From contig CALLWB010000001.1 in NCBI GenBank assembly GCA_938016265.1, positions 62,001 to 126,000 of the forward strand: DNA of 64,000 nt, in the 5' to 3' direction. Both the position numbers and the translations under genes were made by a program. Shown here in pieces: positions 46,082-55,678 of this stretch (positions are counted from its first letter, which is position 1; every line of letters begins with the position of its first letter). The stretch is from an uncultured Saprospiraceae bacterium. Its GTDB lineage: Bacteria > Bacteroidota > Bacteroidia > Chitinophagales > Saprospiraceae. Below the pieces are notes generated by a model. The model saw only the letters and a list, made by a program, of their open reading frames with translations, searched no databases and was not told where the DNA came from.

Positions 46082-46822
46082 TTATTTTGTGTGTCGATAA
46101 TAACCAGATACTGACTTTCCTATAAGAAATATTGCTGGCTTCTTTTTTAAATCTGGCATCTGAATATTTTTCCACTCTTTAACTGTTTTGGAATTGATAT
46201 ATTGTGTAGGTAGGGAAATATTTGCAGCTATGCAGAGTGTTGTAGAGTTAGAAAGGGTGGATAGTGCATCTTTTATGAAAGCTTCATTTCTGTAAGGTGT
46301 TTCAATGAATATTTTTGCTTCACCTGTCTTCAGTGCGTGTTGTTCAAGTCTTGCCAGCGTTTGGTTTCTGGCAGGTTGTTTTACTGGCAGATATCCGCAA
46401 AATGAAAATTGCTGGCCATTCAAGCCACTAGCCATCAGTGCCATAAAAATCGAGGAAGGGCCAACAAACGGTACCACTTCAATGTCTTTCCGATGAGCAA
46501 GTGCTACAATTTCAGCACCAGGATCAGCAATACCAGGCAGCCCAGCTTCAGAAATCAAACCCATATTCTTACCATCCAATATGGGATCAAGAAATTTTTC
46601 TATCTCTTCCGGTAAGGTATGCTTGTTCAATTCAAAGAAAACCATTTCAGGAAAAGGAACAGGAGTATTAATATCTTTCAAAAATCGTCGGGCCGTTTTT
46701 GCCCGCTCAGCAATAAAATAATCTAAGGTGTGCATCACCTCTACCACATATTCAGGAATGGTATGGGATACATTTTCTCCAAGCGGAGTCGGAAGTAAAA
46801 ATAATTTTCCTTTTTCTGACAT
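46082..46822 (-). CDS. RsmI-like SAM-dependent methyltransferase (tetrapyrrole-methylase fold)
   Basis: A 246-residue protein related to RsmI, which 2'-O-methylates C1402 of 16S rRNA. GKLFLLPTPLGENVSHTIPE is the N-terminus, GLISEAGLPGIADPGAEIV the SAM motif and FVGPSSIFMALMASGLNGQ the second. It lacks the RsmI C-terminal domain. It resembles the second RsmI-like paralogue found in many Bacteroidota, so the rRNA target is not assured. Stands alone. Confidence 0.82.
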   Translation of the reverse strand: MSEKGKLFLLPTPLGENVSHTIPEYVVEVMHTLDYFIAERAKTARRFLKDINTPVPFPEMVFFELNKHTLPEEIEKFLDPILDGKNMGLISEAGLPGIADPGAEIVALAHRKDIEVVPFVGPSSIFMALMASGLNGQQFSFCGYLPVKQPARNQTLARLEQHALKTGEAKIFIETPYRNEAFIKDALSTLSNSTTLCIAANISLPTQYINSKTVKEWKNIQMPDLKKKPAIFLIGKSVSGYYRHTK

Positions 46823-47003
46823 TTATTAACGTATTGATTCTTATTACTAGTAAAAGGGTATGCTCAAATTTAGTATTTCAATGGTACAACTTCTATGAAA
46901 TTAGTGAGATTTTTATTGCGCCTTATGAGACAAATCTACGCAGAGAATGCTGTTAAACAGTGCAATATTCGATTTTTAATAAAAAACTAAAACAAAAATT
47001 ACA

Positions 47004-47035
47004 TTTGACCGTTGGCATAACTATGCCTATGTTTG
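47004..47035 (+). promoter_or_regulatory. Bacteroidota-type promoter of the TauE-ApbE pair
   Basis: TTTG at 47004-47007, a 20-base spacer and TATGTTTG at 47028-47035 match both promoter elements exactly. The first gene starts 80 bases downstream, leaving a leader of about 70 bases with no evident structure. Confidence 0.7.
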
Positions 47036-47115
47036 CGATCTCTTATGGCAGATAACGCTTGATAAACAGAAAGTTTTAAATGTGGATTCATTGAAAGAAT
47101 AGGGAAAACTAAAGT

Positions 47116-47913
47116 ATGGATGTATTAGGGTATTTAGGAGGATTGATGATTGGAATGGTGCTCGGGTTGTTAGGTGGAGGAGGCTCTATTCTTACGGTTC
47201 CGATTCTTGTTTATTTGATTGGTATAGGACCTGTGCTCGCTACTGCCTACTCCTTATTTGTGGTTGGAGTTGCTGCATTATTTGGAGCAATTGCCAATTT
47301 GCGCAAAGGGCAGGTAAGTGTGAAAACAGCGATTATTTTTGCGATCCCTGCATTTATTGCTGTTTACCTTACCCGACTGTATTTATTGCCAGCGCTTCCA
47401 GAAATGCTTTTCCAAGTAGGCAAATTTAAGGTAACAAAAGACGTCGGCATCATGTTTTTTTTCGCGATTATCATGTTTGTAGCAGCATTTTCGATGATTT
47501 TTAGCAAAGGATCTGTCCAGAATGAAAATCCTGAAAATCTTGTCTACAATTATCCAATAATTGCATTAGAGGGATTGGTCATTGGTACCCTTACGGGAAT
47601 AGTGGGTGCTGGCGGAGGATTTTTGATTATTCCAGCATTAGTCTTGTTGGTAAAACTTCCAATGAAACTAGCAGTTGGGACTTCTTTGTCTATTGTCGCT
47701 GTAAAATCCTTGATCGGTTTTATCGGAGACGTCCAGGCAGGGCAACAAATTGACTGGATATTTTTACTGACCTTCACTGGATTTGCTGTTGTTGGAATTT
47801 TAATCGGTAGTAAATTATCGAATTACATTCCAGGAAAAAAACTCAGAAAAAGTTTTGGTTGGTTTATCTTATTAATGGCCATCTTCATTATTTTTAAGGA
47901 AATTTCCAAGTAA
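47116..47913 (+). CDS. TauE/SafE-family membrane transporter
   Basis: A 265-residue protein with about eight helices in two related halves: GYLGGLMIGMVLGLLGGGGS begins the first and LTGIVGAGGGFLIIPALVLL the second. The family exports sulfite and organosulfonates or handles related anions. The substrate is unknown here. apbE begins directly after the stop, so the pair is one operon from the 47004-47035 promoter. Confidence 0.87.
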   Translation: MDVLGYLGGLMIGMVLGLLGGGGSILTVPILVYLIGIGPVLATAYSLFVVGVAALFGAIANLRKGQVSVKTAIIFAIPAFIAVYLTRLYLLPALPEMLFQVGKFKVTKDVGIMFFFAIIMFVAAFSMIFSKGSVQNENPENLVYNYPIIALEGLVIGTLTGIVGAGGGFLIIPALVLLVKLPMKLAVGTSLSIVAVKSLIGFIGDVQAGQQIDWIFLLTFTGFAVVGILIGSKLSNYIPGKKLRKSFGWFILLMAIFIIFKEISK

Positions 47914-48906
47914 ATGAGAATAGTCATTTCCATATTGTATTTGCTCCTTTTTTCCTCCCTTCAAGCCCAAACCGAATTAATAGACCACAAAGAGGAGTTA
48001 CTCCTAATGGGTACCCGCTTTGAAATCACAGCAATGGCAACCACCAAAGAAGCCGCCACCAATGCCGTAAAAGCAGGAATAACCGAAATACAAAGAATCG
48101 AAGCGCTCATTTCCTCCTGGAAACCCAACTCACAAACATCAAACATCAATAAAAACGCAGGCATAAAACCAGTACCAGTCGACAAAGAACTGTTTTACCT
48201 TATTAGTCGAGCCATCAAAGTATCTGACCTCACACAAGGAGCCTTTGATATCAGCTTTGCGGCGATCAACCAAATCTATACCTTCGACAAACAAGAACAT
48301 CAGCTTTTTAGCTCAACTATCCTCAAGGAAGTCACCAAGCATATCGGCTACCAAAATATCATTCTAGACCCGCAAAATTATACCGTATTCCTCAAAATCG
48401 AAGGCATGAAAATTGGCTTTGGAGGAATCGGAAAGGGATACGCTGCCAACAAGGCAAAAAAAATCATGGAAGCACTCCCTGGGGTAAAAGGTGGAGCAAT
48501 CAATGCTGCTGGCGATCTAATGGTATGGGGCCAAAACGGCAAAGAAAATGGCTGGCAAATTCAAATCTCCGATCCTAAAGATGCGAGTCGAAGTATAGGA
48601 TGGTTGTCAATAAATGAAGGAGCAGTAGTTACCTCAGGAGATTATGAAAAATACTTCACTAATAATGGAAATCGGTATGCCCACATCATCAACCCTAAAA
48701 CCGGGAATCCAACAACCGGGATCAAAAGCGCCACCGTCATTTGTCCGGATGCAGAAATCGGAGACGCCCTGGCCACCGCCATTTTTGTCCTAGGAGTAGA
48801 AAATGGAATACTACTCATCAACCAACTAAAAGGCATCGAGGCACTGGTCATAACAGACAAGGATCAGTTGATCACCACCACCAACCTACAACTAAATAGA
48901 TATTAG
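47914..48906 (+). CDS. apbE: FAD:protein FMN transferase (ApbE)
   Basis: A 330-residue periplasmic flavin transferase with signal peptide (ILYLLLFSSLQAQ). Family motifs are LMGTRFEITAMA, IGFGGIGKGYAANKA, GAINAAGDLMVWG, GAVVTSGDYEKYF and the metal-binding GDALATAIFVLG. ApbE attaches FMN to Thr residues of Nqr, Rnf or other flavoproteins, whose genes are not in the window. Directly adjoins the TauE/SafE gene. Confidence 0.92.
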   Translation: MRIVISILYLLLFSSLQAQTELIDHKEELLLMGTRFEITAMATTKEAATNAVKAGITEIQRIEALISSWKPNSQTSNINKNAGIKPVPVDKELFYLISRAIKVSDLTQGAFDISFAAINQIYTFDKQEHQLFSSTILKEVTKHIGYQNIILDPQNYTVFLKIEGMKIGFGGIGKGYAANKAKKIMEALPGVKGGAINAAGDLMVWGQNGKENGWQIQISDPKDASRSIGWLSINEGAVVTSGDYEKYFTNNGNRYAHIINPKTGNPTTGIKSATVICPDAEIGDALATAIFVLGVENGILLINQLKGIEALVITDKDQLITTTNLQLNRY

Positions 48907-49043
48907 CAACAATTGAATTGATTGGCTTCAAAGACAGCAGGAAATCAATTCAGAGCATTAAAAAAATCGAAAAATCCCATCAAATCGATTCTTTTTTAGA
49001 ATAAAATGATTTAAATTTATTCAGGAACCATAAACTGATTAGT

Positions 49044-49313
49044 ATGAATATTTTTGTTGCAAAACTAGACTACAGCACAAATGAAGCGACTCTAGAAGGT
49101 ATTTTTGAAGTACACGGAGAAGTAAATTCTGTAAAAGTCATAGTGGACAAATTCACAAAACGCTCAAAAGGATTCGGTTTTGTAGAAATGCCAAATGACG
49201 AGGAGGCACGTGCCGCTATTGAAGCATTAAATGAAACAGAATTGGACGGCCGAACCATTGTCGTAAAAGAAGCGCGGCCAAGGGAAAATAAATTTAGCAA
49301 CAATCGCTATTAG
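49044..49313 (+). CDS. RRM-type RNA-binding protein
   Basis: An 89-residue single RNA recognition motif. RNP2 is IFVAKL (residues 3-8) and RNP1 is KGFGFVEM (42-49), followed by TELDGRTIVVKEARP and a short basic tail. Such small RRM proteins are common in Bacteroidota and act as post-transcriptional regulators. A weak hairpin just upstream (about 48965-48998) may end apbE transcription. Confidence 0.9.
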   Translation: MNIFVAKLDYSTNEATLEGIFEVHGEVNSVKVIVDKFTKRSKGFGFVEMPNDEEARAAIEALNETELDGRTIVVKEARPRENKFSNNRY

Positions 49314-49618
49314 CAAAAGTCTCCCTTCTTCAGGTCAATCGTTTGTTTTCATTCTTTGAAAACGGAACTATTTTTATTCAAAAATAAATAGTAGAGCAGC
49401 TCTTGCTTCCCAAAAGGAAAATTAAATTTTTACAGAAATTCCACTTGATTTTCAGTTACTTAATGAATCACGAAGAGTGACTATTCTCAAAGAAAATCGG
49501 TACGTTCCCATTAAAAAAGTCTATCTTATTTAGTGAATTTTGACGCTGTTAATCTGGCCTAATACGAGTAATTTAGTATTGGATTTAGATTTTTTTCTGG
49601 ATCAATAAACCCAATTCC
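49314..49618. other. 305-base intergenic region
   Basis: AT-rich, between the RRM gene and the large beta-helix protein. A short inverted repeat with CTATTT and AAATAG arms lies near 49370-49393. No promoter with both elements and no open frame could be supported. Confidence 0.45.
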
Positions 49619-52600
49619 ATGAAATTGCCTCGCTCTTTTTCTTGTTTTTTTTACCTTTTGGGAATGCTCTTATTTTGCGTTGTAGCAACCACAAACGCAC
49701 AGACCACCTTTACTCCACAGGAGTATTCACCAGCATTATGGCTAGATGGTGCAGACATCAATGCCGATGGTTCCATTTCTAGCAACAGTACTCCAATTGA
49801 TGAATGGAAAGACAAATCTGGCAACAATTATCATGCATTACCTCCCTCTGCAACACAAAGGCCTGTTTATTTTGATGGAGGAGTACGTTTTGATGGAGCA
49901 GGGGATTTTTTATCGACGGTTGATTTAGATTATGGGGCCAATGAGGAGTTTACTATAGTGGTTATGGTCACCATCGATACGGCCAATTGGATAGACGGCA
50001 ATCTGGATGGACAAGGGTGGATTGTATCAAAGAATTCGCTTACTTCTTCTGCGCCTTACGGTATTCATGTGCAAAAAAATAGCGCGCGTATTGCAGGAGT
50101 GAGAACAGGTGCACAAATGTGGTTTTACAGCGATCCGCTAGAAAAAACAATTTTCTCCCAGACCATTTCCGGTGAAGACGTCTTAAACTTGAAGGACTCC
50201 AACATGCTCCGAAGAAAAACTGGTAGCTCAAACAATAACGCAGCCCTTGGTATTGGGTCAGGAAATAACAGCGGCTTTAGATCGTTCAAAGGAACTGTTT
50301 TTGAAGTACTCGTATTCCAATACGCCCTTTCCCGATGTCAATTGAATAATTTGGAAGGATATCTTGCCCATAAGTGGAATAACACAGCAAGACTGCCAGA
50401 CGATCATTATTTCAAAAATCAACCATTCGGAAATTGCGGGCACCAATCTTTTACCATCCCTGAAAACAGTCCAAATGGAACGGTGGTTGGGTCAGCAACA
50501 GGCATTAATTTTGAGACCAACAATCCTACTATCTCCTTTCAAATTGCTGATAACACCATCGCAGCCAATGCCTTTCAAATTGACCCAAACACTGGACAAA
50601 TATCGGTGAAGGACGGTTCTTTGCTCGATTATGAATCTTATGGCGCTTTTAGCCTAAACATTTCCATCTTGAGAAACGGAGTTTTATCAACACCTTCACC
50701 ATTGATGATCCGATTGGCAGATGTGGCAGAGCCAGGCAGTCCGCCAGTTCACTCTTTATTGTGGGGAGTAAATGGAGAATTGTGGAATCCCCGTGGACGA
50801 CTGCCAGACTTCTCTTATGCTGGCTACCATTCTGGTGAATTGACACTACCTAATCCCGTAGCAACGATCAATGTTGCCAACCTGGGAGTAATTCCTGACG
50901 ATGGATTGGACGATCAGCCACTTATTCAACAAATCATCGACAATAATAACAACGCCGTGCTCTTTTTTCCTGCTGGAGTGTATGAACTGCATCGCGCAAT
51001 TAACATCAATAAAAGTAATATTGTCCTTAAAGGAAATAGCGAACAGGCAACTGGTACTGTGTTTTATGTTCCTTTCAGCGCCTCGGTTTATGAAGGCGGA
51101 TATATCCCTAACTTTAGCTTTGGGCACGACGGAAATATTTTCAGCTTCAAAGGCGGCAATTCTTCGACCAATTATCCTATTATTGAACCTTGTAAACGGG
51201 GTGATAAAACGCTTACTGTTCAGAACGCACAACAGTATTTTTCAGCTGGAGAATTAATTGGTGTGCGGTGGACGGATGAAAATTTATATGGTTCATTTTG
51301 GGAACACATCCATAATAATCAAACAGATGGTTGGACCACTAACAATCCATGTTCCTGGGGTGGAGCAGACGATACCAAGTACTTTACGGTAGAACGTGTT
51401 GAAAATCACTTAGTTACTTTAAAGGAACCTTTGCCATTAGATATTGATTTGAATTGGATCCCGACAATATTCAAAACCGAGCACATTCAAGAAGTCGGAA
51501 TTCGAGACATTCGCATAGAGTTTAATTCACCAACAGCAGCTCCTCACTTGTCAGAACCAGGCTATAATGGCATTGGTTTTTTTAATGTGAAAAACGGCTG
51601 GATTAATAATGTAACAATTGTCAATAGCGACAACGCCCTACAAATTGGGAAAGGCGCTGTTTATTGCACGGCAAAAGACATAACAGTTACAGGAAGGAAA
51701 GGTCATCACGCCATCTATATTACTGACAGTGAGTTTAATCTGCTCGAAGGCACAATCATCAATGTCGACAACACAAATGACCCATGGTTACACGGAGTAA
51801 GTCTGGACCATGGTGGGCACGGAAATGTAGTATCCAGAACGTCAGGTAACAGTTTGATAAGAATGGATTTTCACAAAGATAGCCCTTTCGAAAACCTGAT
51901 CACAAATACACAAAGTGAATGGAACCACGATAGCAGTGGCAGTCCGTGCGCTGGCCCAAATGCAGCTGCCAGAAACACCTGGTGGAATAACTACGGGACC
52001 AGCTACGAACCACATGATGGTTATGGAAACGAGTTTGGACATATCCAGTCAAATGTAGTAGGCGACCTCGGCATGAATGTGCGCTATACGGAGGATCGCG
52101 AATGGTATGAACACCGTGTCAATGTAGAACCCACCAACTTATATGAAGGACAACTGAACTACAGAATCAATCAAACCCCACCAACTATTTTTACACCGGA
52201 CCCCATTGCAGGAAATCGGGACAATTACCAGGAACGCGATCCATCAAAGTGGAAAATTGCCCTAGACGAAAACAACAATTTTGTCTATCAGCTTACAACC
52301 ACAGACATTCCCTACCTCACAGATTTTAAACTAGGAGCGTACAGTATTCTAAACGCCCCCGGTGAAACTTGCATAGAAGCAAATGTCCAGTCTTTTGAAG
52401 ATATGACCTCCAACCCAAGCGGTGATATTGCATTGGTTTTAAATTATACAGATGATCAAAACTATGACTACGCTCTGATCACCAACTCCCCTGCAAACAA
52501 TGGTATTTACCGACTTCAAAACGGCATAAAACAAATGGTAGCTGTTGCTCCAATTGCCGTAACATTGGACAATAACAAACATCAAATGGCCTTTCGTTAT

Positions 52601-53416
52601 GTTTCTAACCATTATGAATTGCTTTATGATGATACAATAATTTGCACTTACCCTGTCGGGAATATAAACAACCTTGGCAAGCCAGGCATTGGAACAGTCA
52701 ATGACCAAGCAGCTTTTGACGACATTTCATTGACTTGCGGAGGAGTGGAACCCATTGTTAGTTTATGGCTGGAAGGAGCTTACGATGCCAATACCAATTT
52801 GATGACTACAAGGTTATTGCAGATTGATTTATTGCCTACACTTCATCCATATACAGTTGCTCCCTGGAACTACCCTGGGACAGAGGGGCAAGGCTGGACT
52901 ACTAATGATTATCCATCGAATGCCGTAGATTGGGTGAAGGTTTCTTTTAGGAATACGATCAATAAAAATTCAGAAGTGGCAGCGACGGTAGCTGTTTTGT
53001 TGAATGATGGCAAATTGTTCTTTCTAGACGAGCGAGTTGTCAATTCTAGTATGGGAACGGCTTTTTATGTTGTTGTGGAACATCGAAATCATATTGGAGC
53101 AATGTCTGCTAACCCTGTTCCCATTATTGATAATAAAATCACTTACGACTTCAGGAGTTCTAATAGTTATGTCCTTGGCGTTGGTCAGAAGGAAATTGCT
53201 ACAGGGGTATGGGCATTGTATGGGGGAGACGGAGATCAACTTTCGATTCCTGCTGGGTTTGATATTAATGGTCAGGATAACACCTTTTGGAATCCCAACA
53301 ACGGACTCTTCGATGATTATTTGGAGTGGGATTATAATTTGGATGGAGATGTTAACGGAGCCGATAAAATACTCTGGATGATTAATAATGGTACCTTTTC
53401 AAGTTTAGAACGGTAG
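49619..53416 (+). CDS. Large secreted beta-helix protein with LamG-like, cadherin-like and dockerin-like parts
   Basis: A 1265-residue protein with a signal peptide. A LamG/ConA-like domain is at about residues 30-245 (SPALWLDGADINADG). A cadherin-like domain is at about 260-365 (FTIPENSPNGTVVGSATG; AFQIDPNTGQISV). A pectate-lyase-3-like right-handed beta-helix runs about 395-815 (GVIPDDGLDDQPLIQQII). A second LamG-like domain is at about 860-1045. A PWNYPGTEG module follows at about 1055-1190. The end carries two Asp/Asn-rich repeats at about 1214-1230 and 1242-1259. No T9SS domain is seen. Probably a surface glycan-binding or -cleaving protein. Confidence 0.82.
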   Translation: MKLPRSFSCFFYLLGMLLFCVVATTNAQTTFTPQEYSPALWLDGADINADGSISSNSTPIDEWKDKSGNNYHALPPSATQRPVYFDGGVRFDGAGDFLSTVDLDYGANEEFTIVVMVTIDTANWIDGNLDGQGWIVSKNSLTSSAPYGIHVQKNSARIAGVRTGAQMWFYSDPLEKTIFSQTISGEDVLNLKDSNMLRRKTGSSNNNAALGIGSGNNSGFRSFKGTVFEVLVFQYALSRCQLNNLEGYLAHKWNNTARLPDDHYFKNQPFGNCGHQSFTIPENSPNGTVVGSATGINFETNNPTISFQIADNTIAANAFQIDPNTGQISVKDGSLLDYESYGAFSLNISILRNGVLSTPSPLMIRLADVAEPGSPPVHSLLWGVNGELWNPRGRLPDFSYAGYHSGELTLPNPVATINVANLGVIPDDGLDDQPLIQQIIDNNNNAVLFFPAGVYELHRAININKSNIVLKGNSEQATGTVFYVPFSASVYEGGYIPNFSFGHDGNIFSFKGGNSSTNYPIIEPCKRGDKTLTVQNAQQYFSAGELIGVRWTDENLYGSFWEHIHNNQTDGWTTNNPCSWGGADDTKYFTVERVENHLVTLKEPLPLDIDLNWIPTIFKTEHIQEVGIRDIRIEFNSPTAAPHLSEPGYNGIGFFNVKNGWINNVTIVNSDNALQIGKGAVYCTAKDITVTGRKGHHAIYITDSEFNLLEGTIINVDNTNDPWLHGVSLDHGGHGNVVSRTSGNSLIRMDFHKDSPFENLITNTQSEWNHDSSGSPCAGPNAAARNTWWNNYGTSYEPHDGYGNEFGHIQSNVVGDLGMNVRYTEDREWYEHRVNVEPTNLYEGQLNYRINQTPPTIFTPDPIAGNRDNYQERDPSKWKIALDENNNFVYQLTTTDIPYLTDFKLGAYSILNAPGETCIEANVQSFEDMTSNPSGDIALVLNYTDDQNYDYALITNSPANNGIYRLQNGIKQMVAVAPIAVTLDNNKHQMAFRYVSNHYELLYDDTIICTYPVGNINNLGKPGIGTVNDQAAFDDISLTCGGVEPIVSLWLEGAYDANTNLMTTRLLQIDLLPTLHPYTVAPWNYPGTEGQGWTTNDYPSNAVDWVKVSFRNTINKNSEVAATVAVLLNDGKLFFLDERVVNSSMGTAFYVVVEHRNHIGAMSANPVPIIDNKITYDFRSSNSYVLGVGQKEIATGVWALYGGDGDQLSIPAGFDINGQDNTFWNPNNGLFDDYLEWDYNLDGDVNGADKILWMINNGTFSSLER

Positions 53417-53577
53417 CCAAACAACAGTAAGACAAAGGAAACAATACTTAAAAAATAAGGAAAGGAAAAATTGCCAACTTGTAGGGAAGTTCGGCCTACA
53501 ACACCAGCCTCGATTTGCCCCATATTTGTAATATCAAATTTAATAAACAATTAATTACAAATTAAAATTAAAAGACA

Positions 53578-54126
53578 ATGGCAAATTTCAAAGTACCAAC
53601 AAGAGCTGAAGTTTCTGAAACCAATCAAGCAATTTTTGACAAGTTAAAAGGAGCTTTAGGGTTCGTTCCGAATCTGTACGCTTACTACGCTAAAAATGAA
53701 ACAGCATTGGGTGACTACCTTGATTTGCAAAATCGCAAAACCACATTAAACAACAAAGAAAAGGAAATCATCAATTTGGTAGTAAGCCAATCAAATGGCT
53801 GCAGATATTGCCAATCAGCACACACTGTCCTAGGCAAAATGAACGGATTTTCAGAAGATCAAATTTTAGAAATTAGAGGCGGATCAGCCACCTTTGACAG
53901 CAAACTAGATGCCTTAGCTAAATTCACCTTATCCGCAGCAGAAAACAAAGGCCGCCCATCTCAAGTCACCAAAGATGCATTTTTTGAAGTGGGTTACTCA
54001 GAAGCAAACTTGATTGATGTCGTCATCCTTATCGGAGACAAAACCATCAGCAATTACATTCACAATTTGACCGGATTCGAAATTGATTTTCCACTTGCTA
54101 AAGAATTAGAAACAGTAGCTGGATAG
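53578..54126 (+). CDS. AhpD-like carboxymuconolactone decarboxylase-family protein
   Basis: A 182-residue helical protein of the AhpD/CMD family. CRYCQSAH (Cys75, Cys78, His82) is the CxxC-x3-H peroxidatic motif of the AhpD-like members, which act as peroxidases or disulfide reductases rather than true decarboxylases. Thioredoxin is encoded 52 bases downstream and could reduce it, forming a small redox operon. Confidence 0.9.
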   Translation: MANFKVPTRAEVSETNQAIFDKLKGALGFVPNLYAYYAKNETALGDYLDLQNRKTTLNNKEKEIINLVVSQSNGCRYCQSAHTVLGKMNGFSEDQILEIRGGSATFDSKLDALAKFTLSAAENKGRPSQVTKDAFFEVGYSEANLIDVVILIGDKTISNYIHNLTGFEIDFPLAKELETVAG

Positions 54127-54178
54127 ACTGTTTGCTCAAGCAATCCGGTATATTTTAAAACATAAAAAATTAGTAATC

Positions 54179-54505
54179 ATGAAAGAAATACTTGACAACA
54201 ACGAATATCAGAACATCATTAATAATGGCAAACCGGTATTATTGGACTTTTATGCCGACTGGTGCGGTCCTTGCCAATCACTGATGCCCATTGTCGAAAA
54301 ACTTTCTGCGAAATATGAAAATGAATTCACAATAGCGAAAGTAAATGTGGATAAAAATCAGGAGCTCGCACGCCAATTTGGAGTAAGAAGTATCCCTGCA
54401 TTGTTTATCCTTGAAAACGGCACCCTAAAAGAAAAATTAGTCGGTTTTCAAACCGAAGCAGCGCTTGACATAAAAATCAAGAGCTACGTAGGAGAAATAG
54501 CATGA
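54179..54505 (+). CDS. trxA: Thioredoxin
   Basis: A 108-residue thioredoxin. The active site is WCGPC (residues 28-32), the cis-proline is in VRSIPALFIL, and length is normal. No signal peptide, so cytoplasmic. Downstream of the AhpD-like gene and ended by a Rho-independent terminator at 54533-54566. TGA stop is followed directly by TAG. Confidence 0.95.
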   Translation: MKEILDNNEYQNIINNGKPVLLDFYADWCGPCQSLMPIVEKLSAKYENEFTIAKVNVDKNQELARQFGVRSIPALFILENGTLKEKLVGFQTEAALDIKIKSYVGEIA

Positions 54506-54532
54506 TAGTTTTATAATGGTATATGGGGTTTG

Positions 54533-54566
54533 GCCAGGAACGAGTAACATCTGTTCCTGGCTTTTT
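54533..54566 (+). terminator. Rho-independent terminator after trxA
   Basis: GCCAGGAAC (54533-54541) pairs with GTTCCTGGC (54553-54561), an 11-base loop, then five T. It closes the AhpD-like/trxA unit. Confidence 0.9.
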
Positions 54567-54733
54567 AATTTAGGAATACTTCGCCTTCTTTCAACACAGC
54601 AGACGAAATCCCCTTTATTTTTTAATCTAAAAGTGCTTCTTGGTTCATGTATTGGTTTAACAAGATTGGAAGGTATTTTGATTGAATATGACTACATTGT
54701 GATGTCTTAATCAATGTCAAACATTTTTGGGCT

Positions 54734-55678
54734 ATGAAGCTATCAAAACAAATTACGGTCAAAGAAATCGCAGAAATAATCGGAGGTCAATTGCTAGGAA
54801 ACGCAGCACAATCCGTCAGCGGAATAAATGAGATACACAAGGTAGTAGCAGGCGATCTGACGTTTGTGGATGTTGAAAAATACTATAAAAAGGTATTCCA
54901 ATCAGCAGCCACCACGATCATAATAAATGAGAAGATCGATGCCCCAGCGGGAAAAACACTTATCTACCACGAAAACCCCTTCAGTGCATACAATAAATTG
55001 GTCAAGCATTTTCAACCTTCCCATCCCTTGACAGCGACAATTAGCAAAACCGCTAAAATAGATGGCAGCGCGATCATTGAGCCGAATGTTGTGATCGGCC
55101 ATCACGTGGTTATTGGTGCAAACAGTCATATCCGAGCGAACTCTGTCATCCACGATCACACGATTATTGGAAAGGAGGTGCTTGTGCATTCAGGGACGGT
55201 TATTGGCACGGATGCGTTTTATTACAAAACCAGACCGACACATTTTGAGAAAATGGTTTCTTGTGGAAGGGTCGTGATCGAGGATGGGGTAGAAATTGGT
55301 GCTTGTTGCACCATAGACCGAGGTGTTTCAGGAGATACGGTTATTGGAGAAGGGTCGAAACTGGACAATCAGGTGCATATTGGTCATGGGGTGGTGCTTG
55401 GAAAGCGCTGTCTGATTGCTGCGCAGGTTGGAATTGCCGGGAAAACAATACTCGGTGATGGCGTAAAACTCTGGGGACAGGTCGGTGTATCTCCAAAAAT
55501 TCATATTGGAGATGGTACAGAAGTCTATGCACAATCGGGCGTCTCCCGATCGCTGGATGCAGGAAAAGCGTACTTCGGTTCGCCTGCAATTGAAGCAAAA
55601 GAGTGGTTTAGCGACTACCGGGCCTCTAAGCGTTTGCCTAGAGAGGTAGACGGATTGCGCGAAAAACTAGAAGACTAA
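54734..55678 (+). CDS. lpxD: UDP-3-O-acylglucosamine N-acyltransferase LpxD-like
   Basis: A 314-residue enzyme of lipid A synthesis. The N-terminal LpxD domain (TVKEIAEIIGGQLLGNAAQS) is followed by left-handed beta-helix hexapeptide repeats. A mid-helix stretch ACCTIDRGVSGDTVIGEGSK has HIGHGVVLGKRC next to it, containing the catalytic His region. It transfers a hydroxyacyl chain to UDP-3-O-acylglucosamine in the cytoplasm. It stands apart from other lpx genes, and Bacteroidota often carry a second LpxD-like gene, so this may be the paralogue. Confidence 0.85.
   Translation: MKLSKQITVKEIAEIIGGQLLGNAAQSVSGINEIHKVVAGDLTFVDVEKYYKKVFQSAATTIIINEKIDAPAGKTLIYHENPFSAYNKLVKHFQPSHPLTATISKTAKIDGSAIIEPNVVIGHHVVIGANSHIRANSVIHDHTIIGKEVLVHSGTVIGTDAFYYKTRPTHFEKMVSCGRVVIEDGVEIGACCTIDRGVSGDTVIGEGSKLDNQVHIGHGVVLGKRCLIAAQVGIAGKTILGDGVKLWGQVGVSPKIHIGDGTEVYAQSGVSRSLDAGKAYFGSPAIEAKEWFSDYRASKRLPREVDGLREKLED

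Noticed and set aside
54516-54710. 64-codon open frame after trxA
   Set aside because: It contains the trxA terminator hairpin and shows no protein-like pattern.
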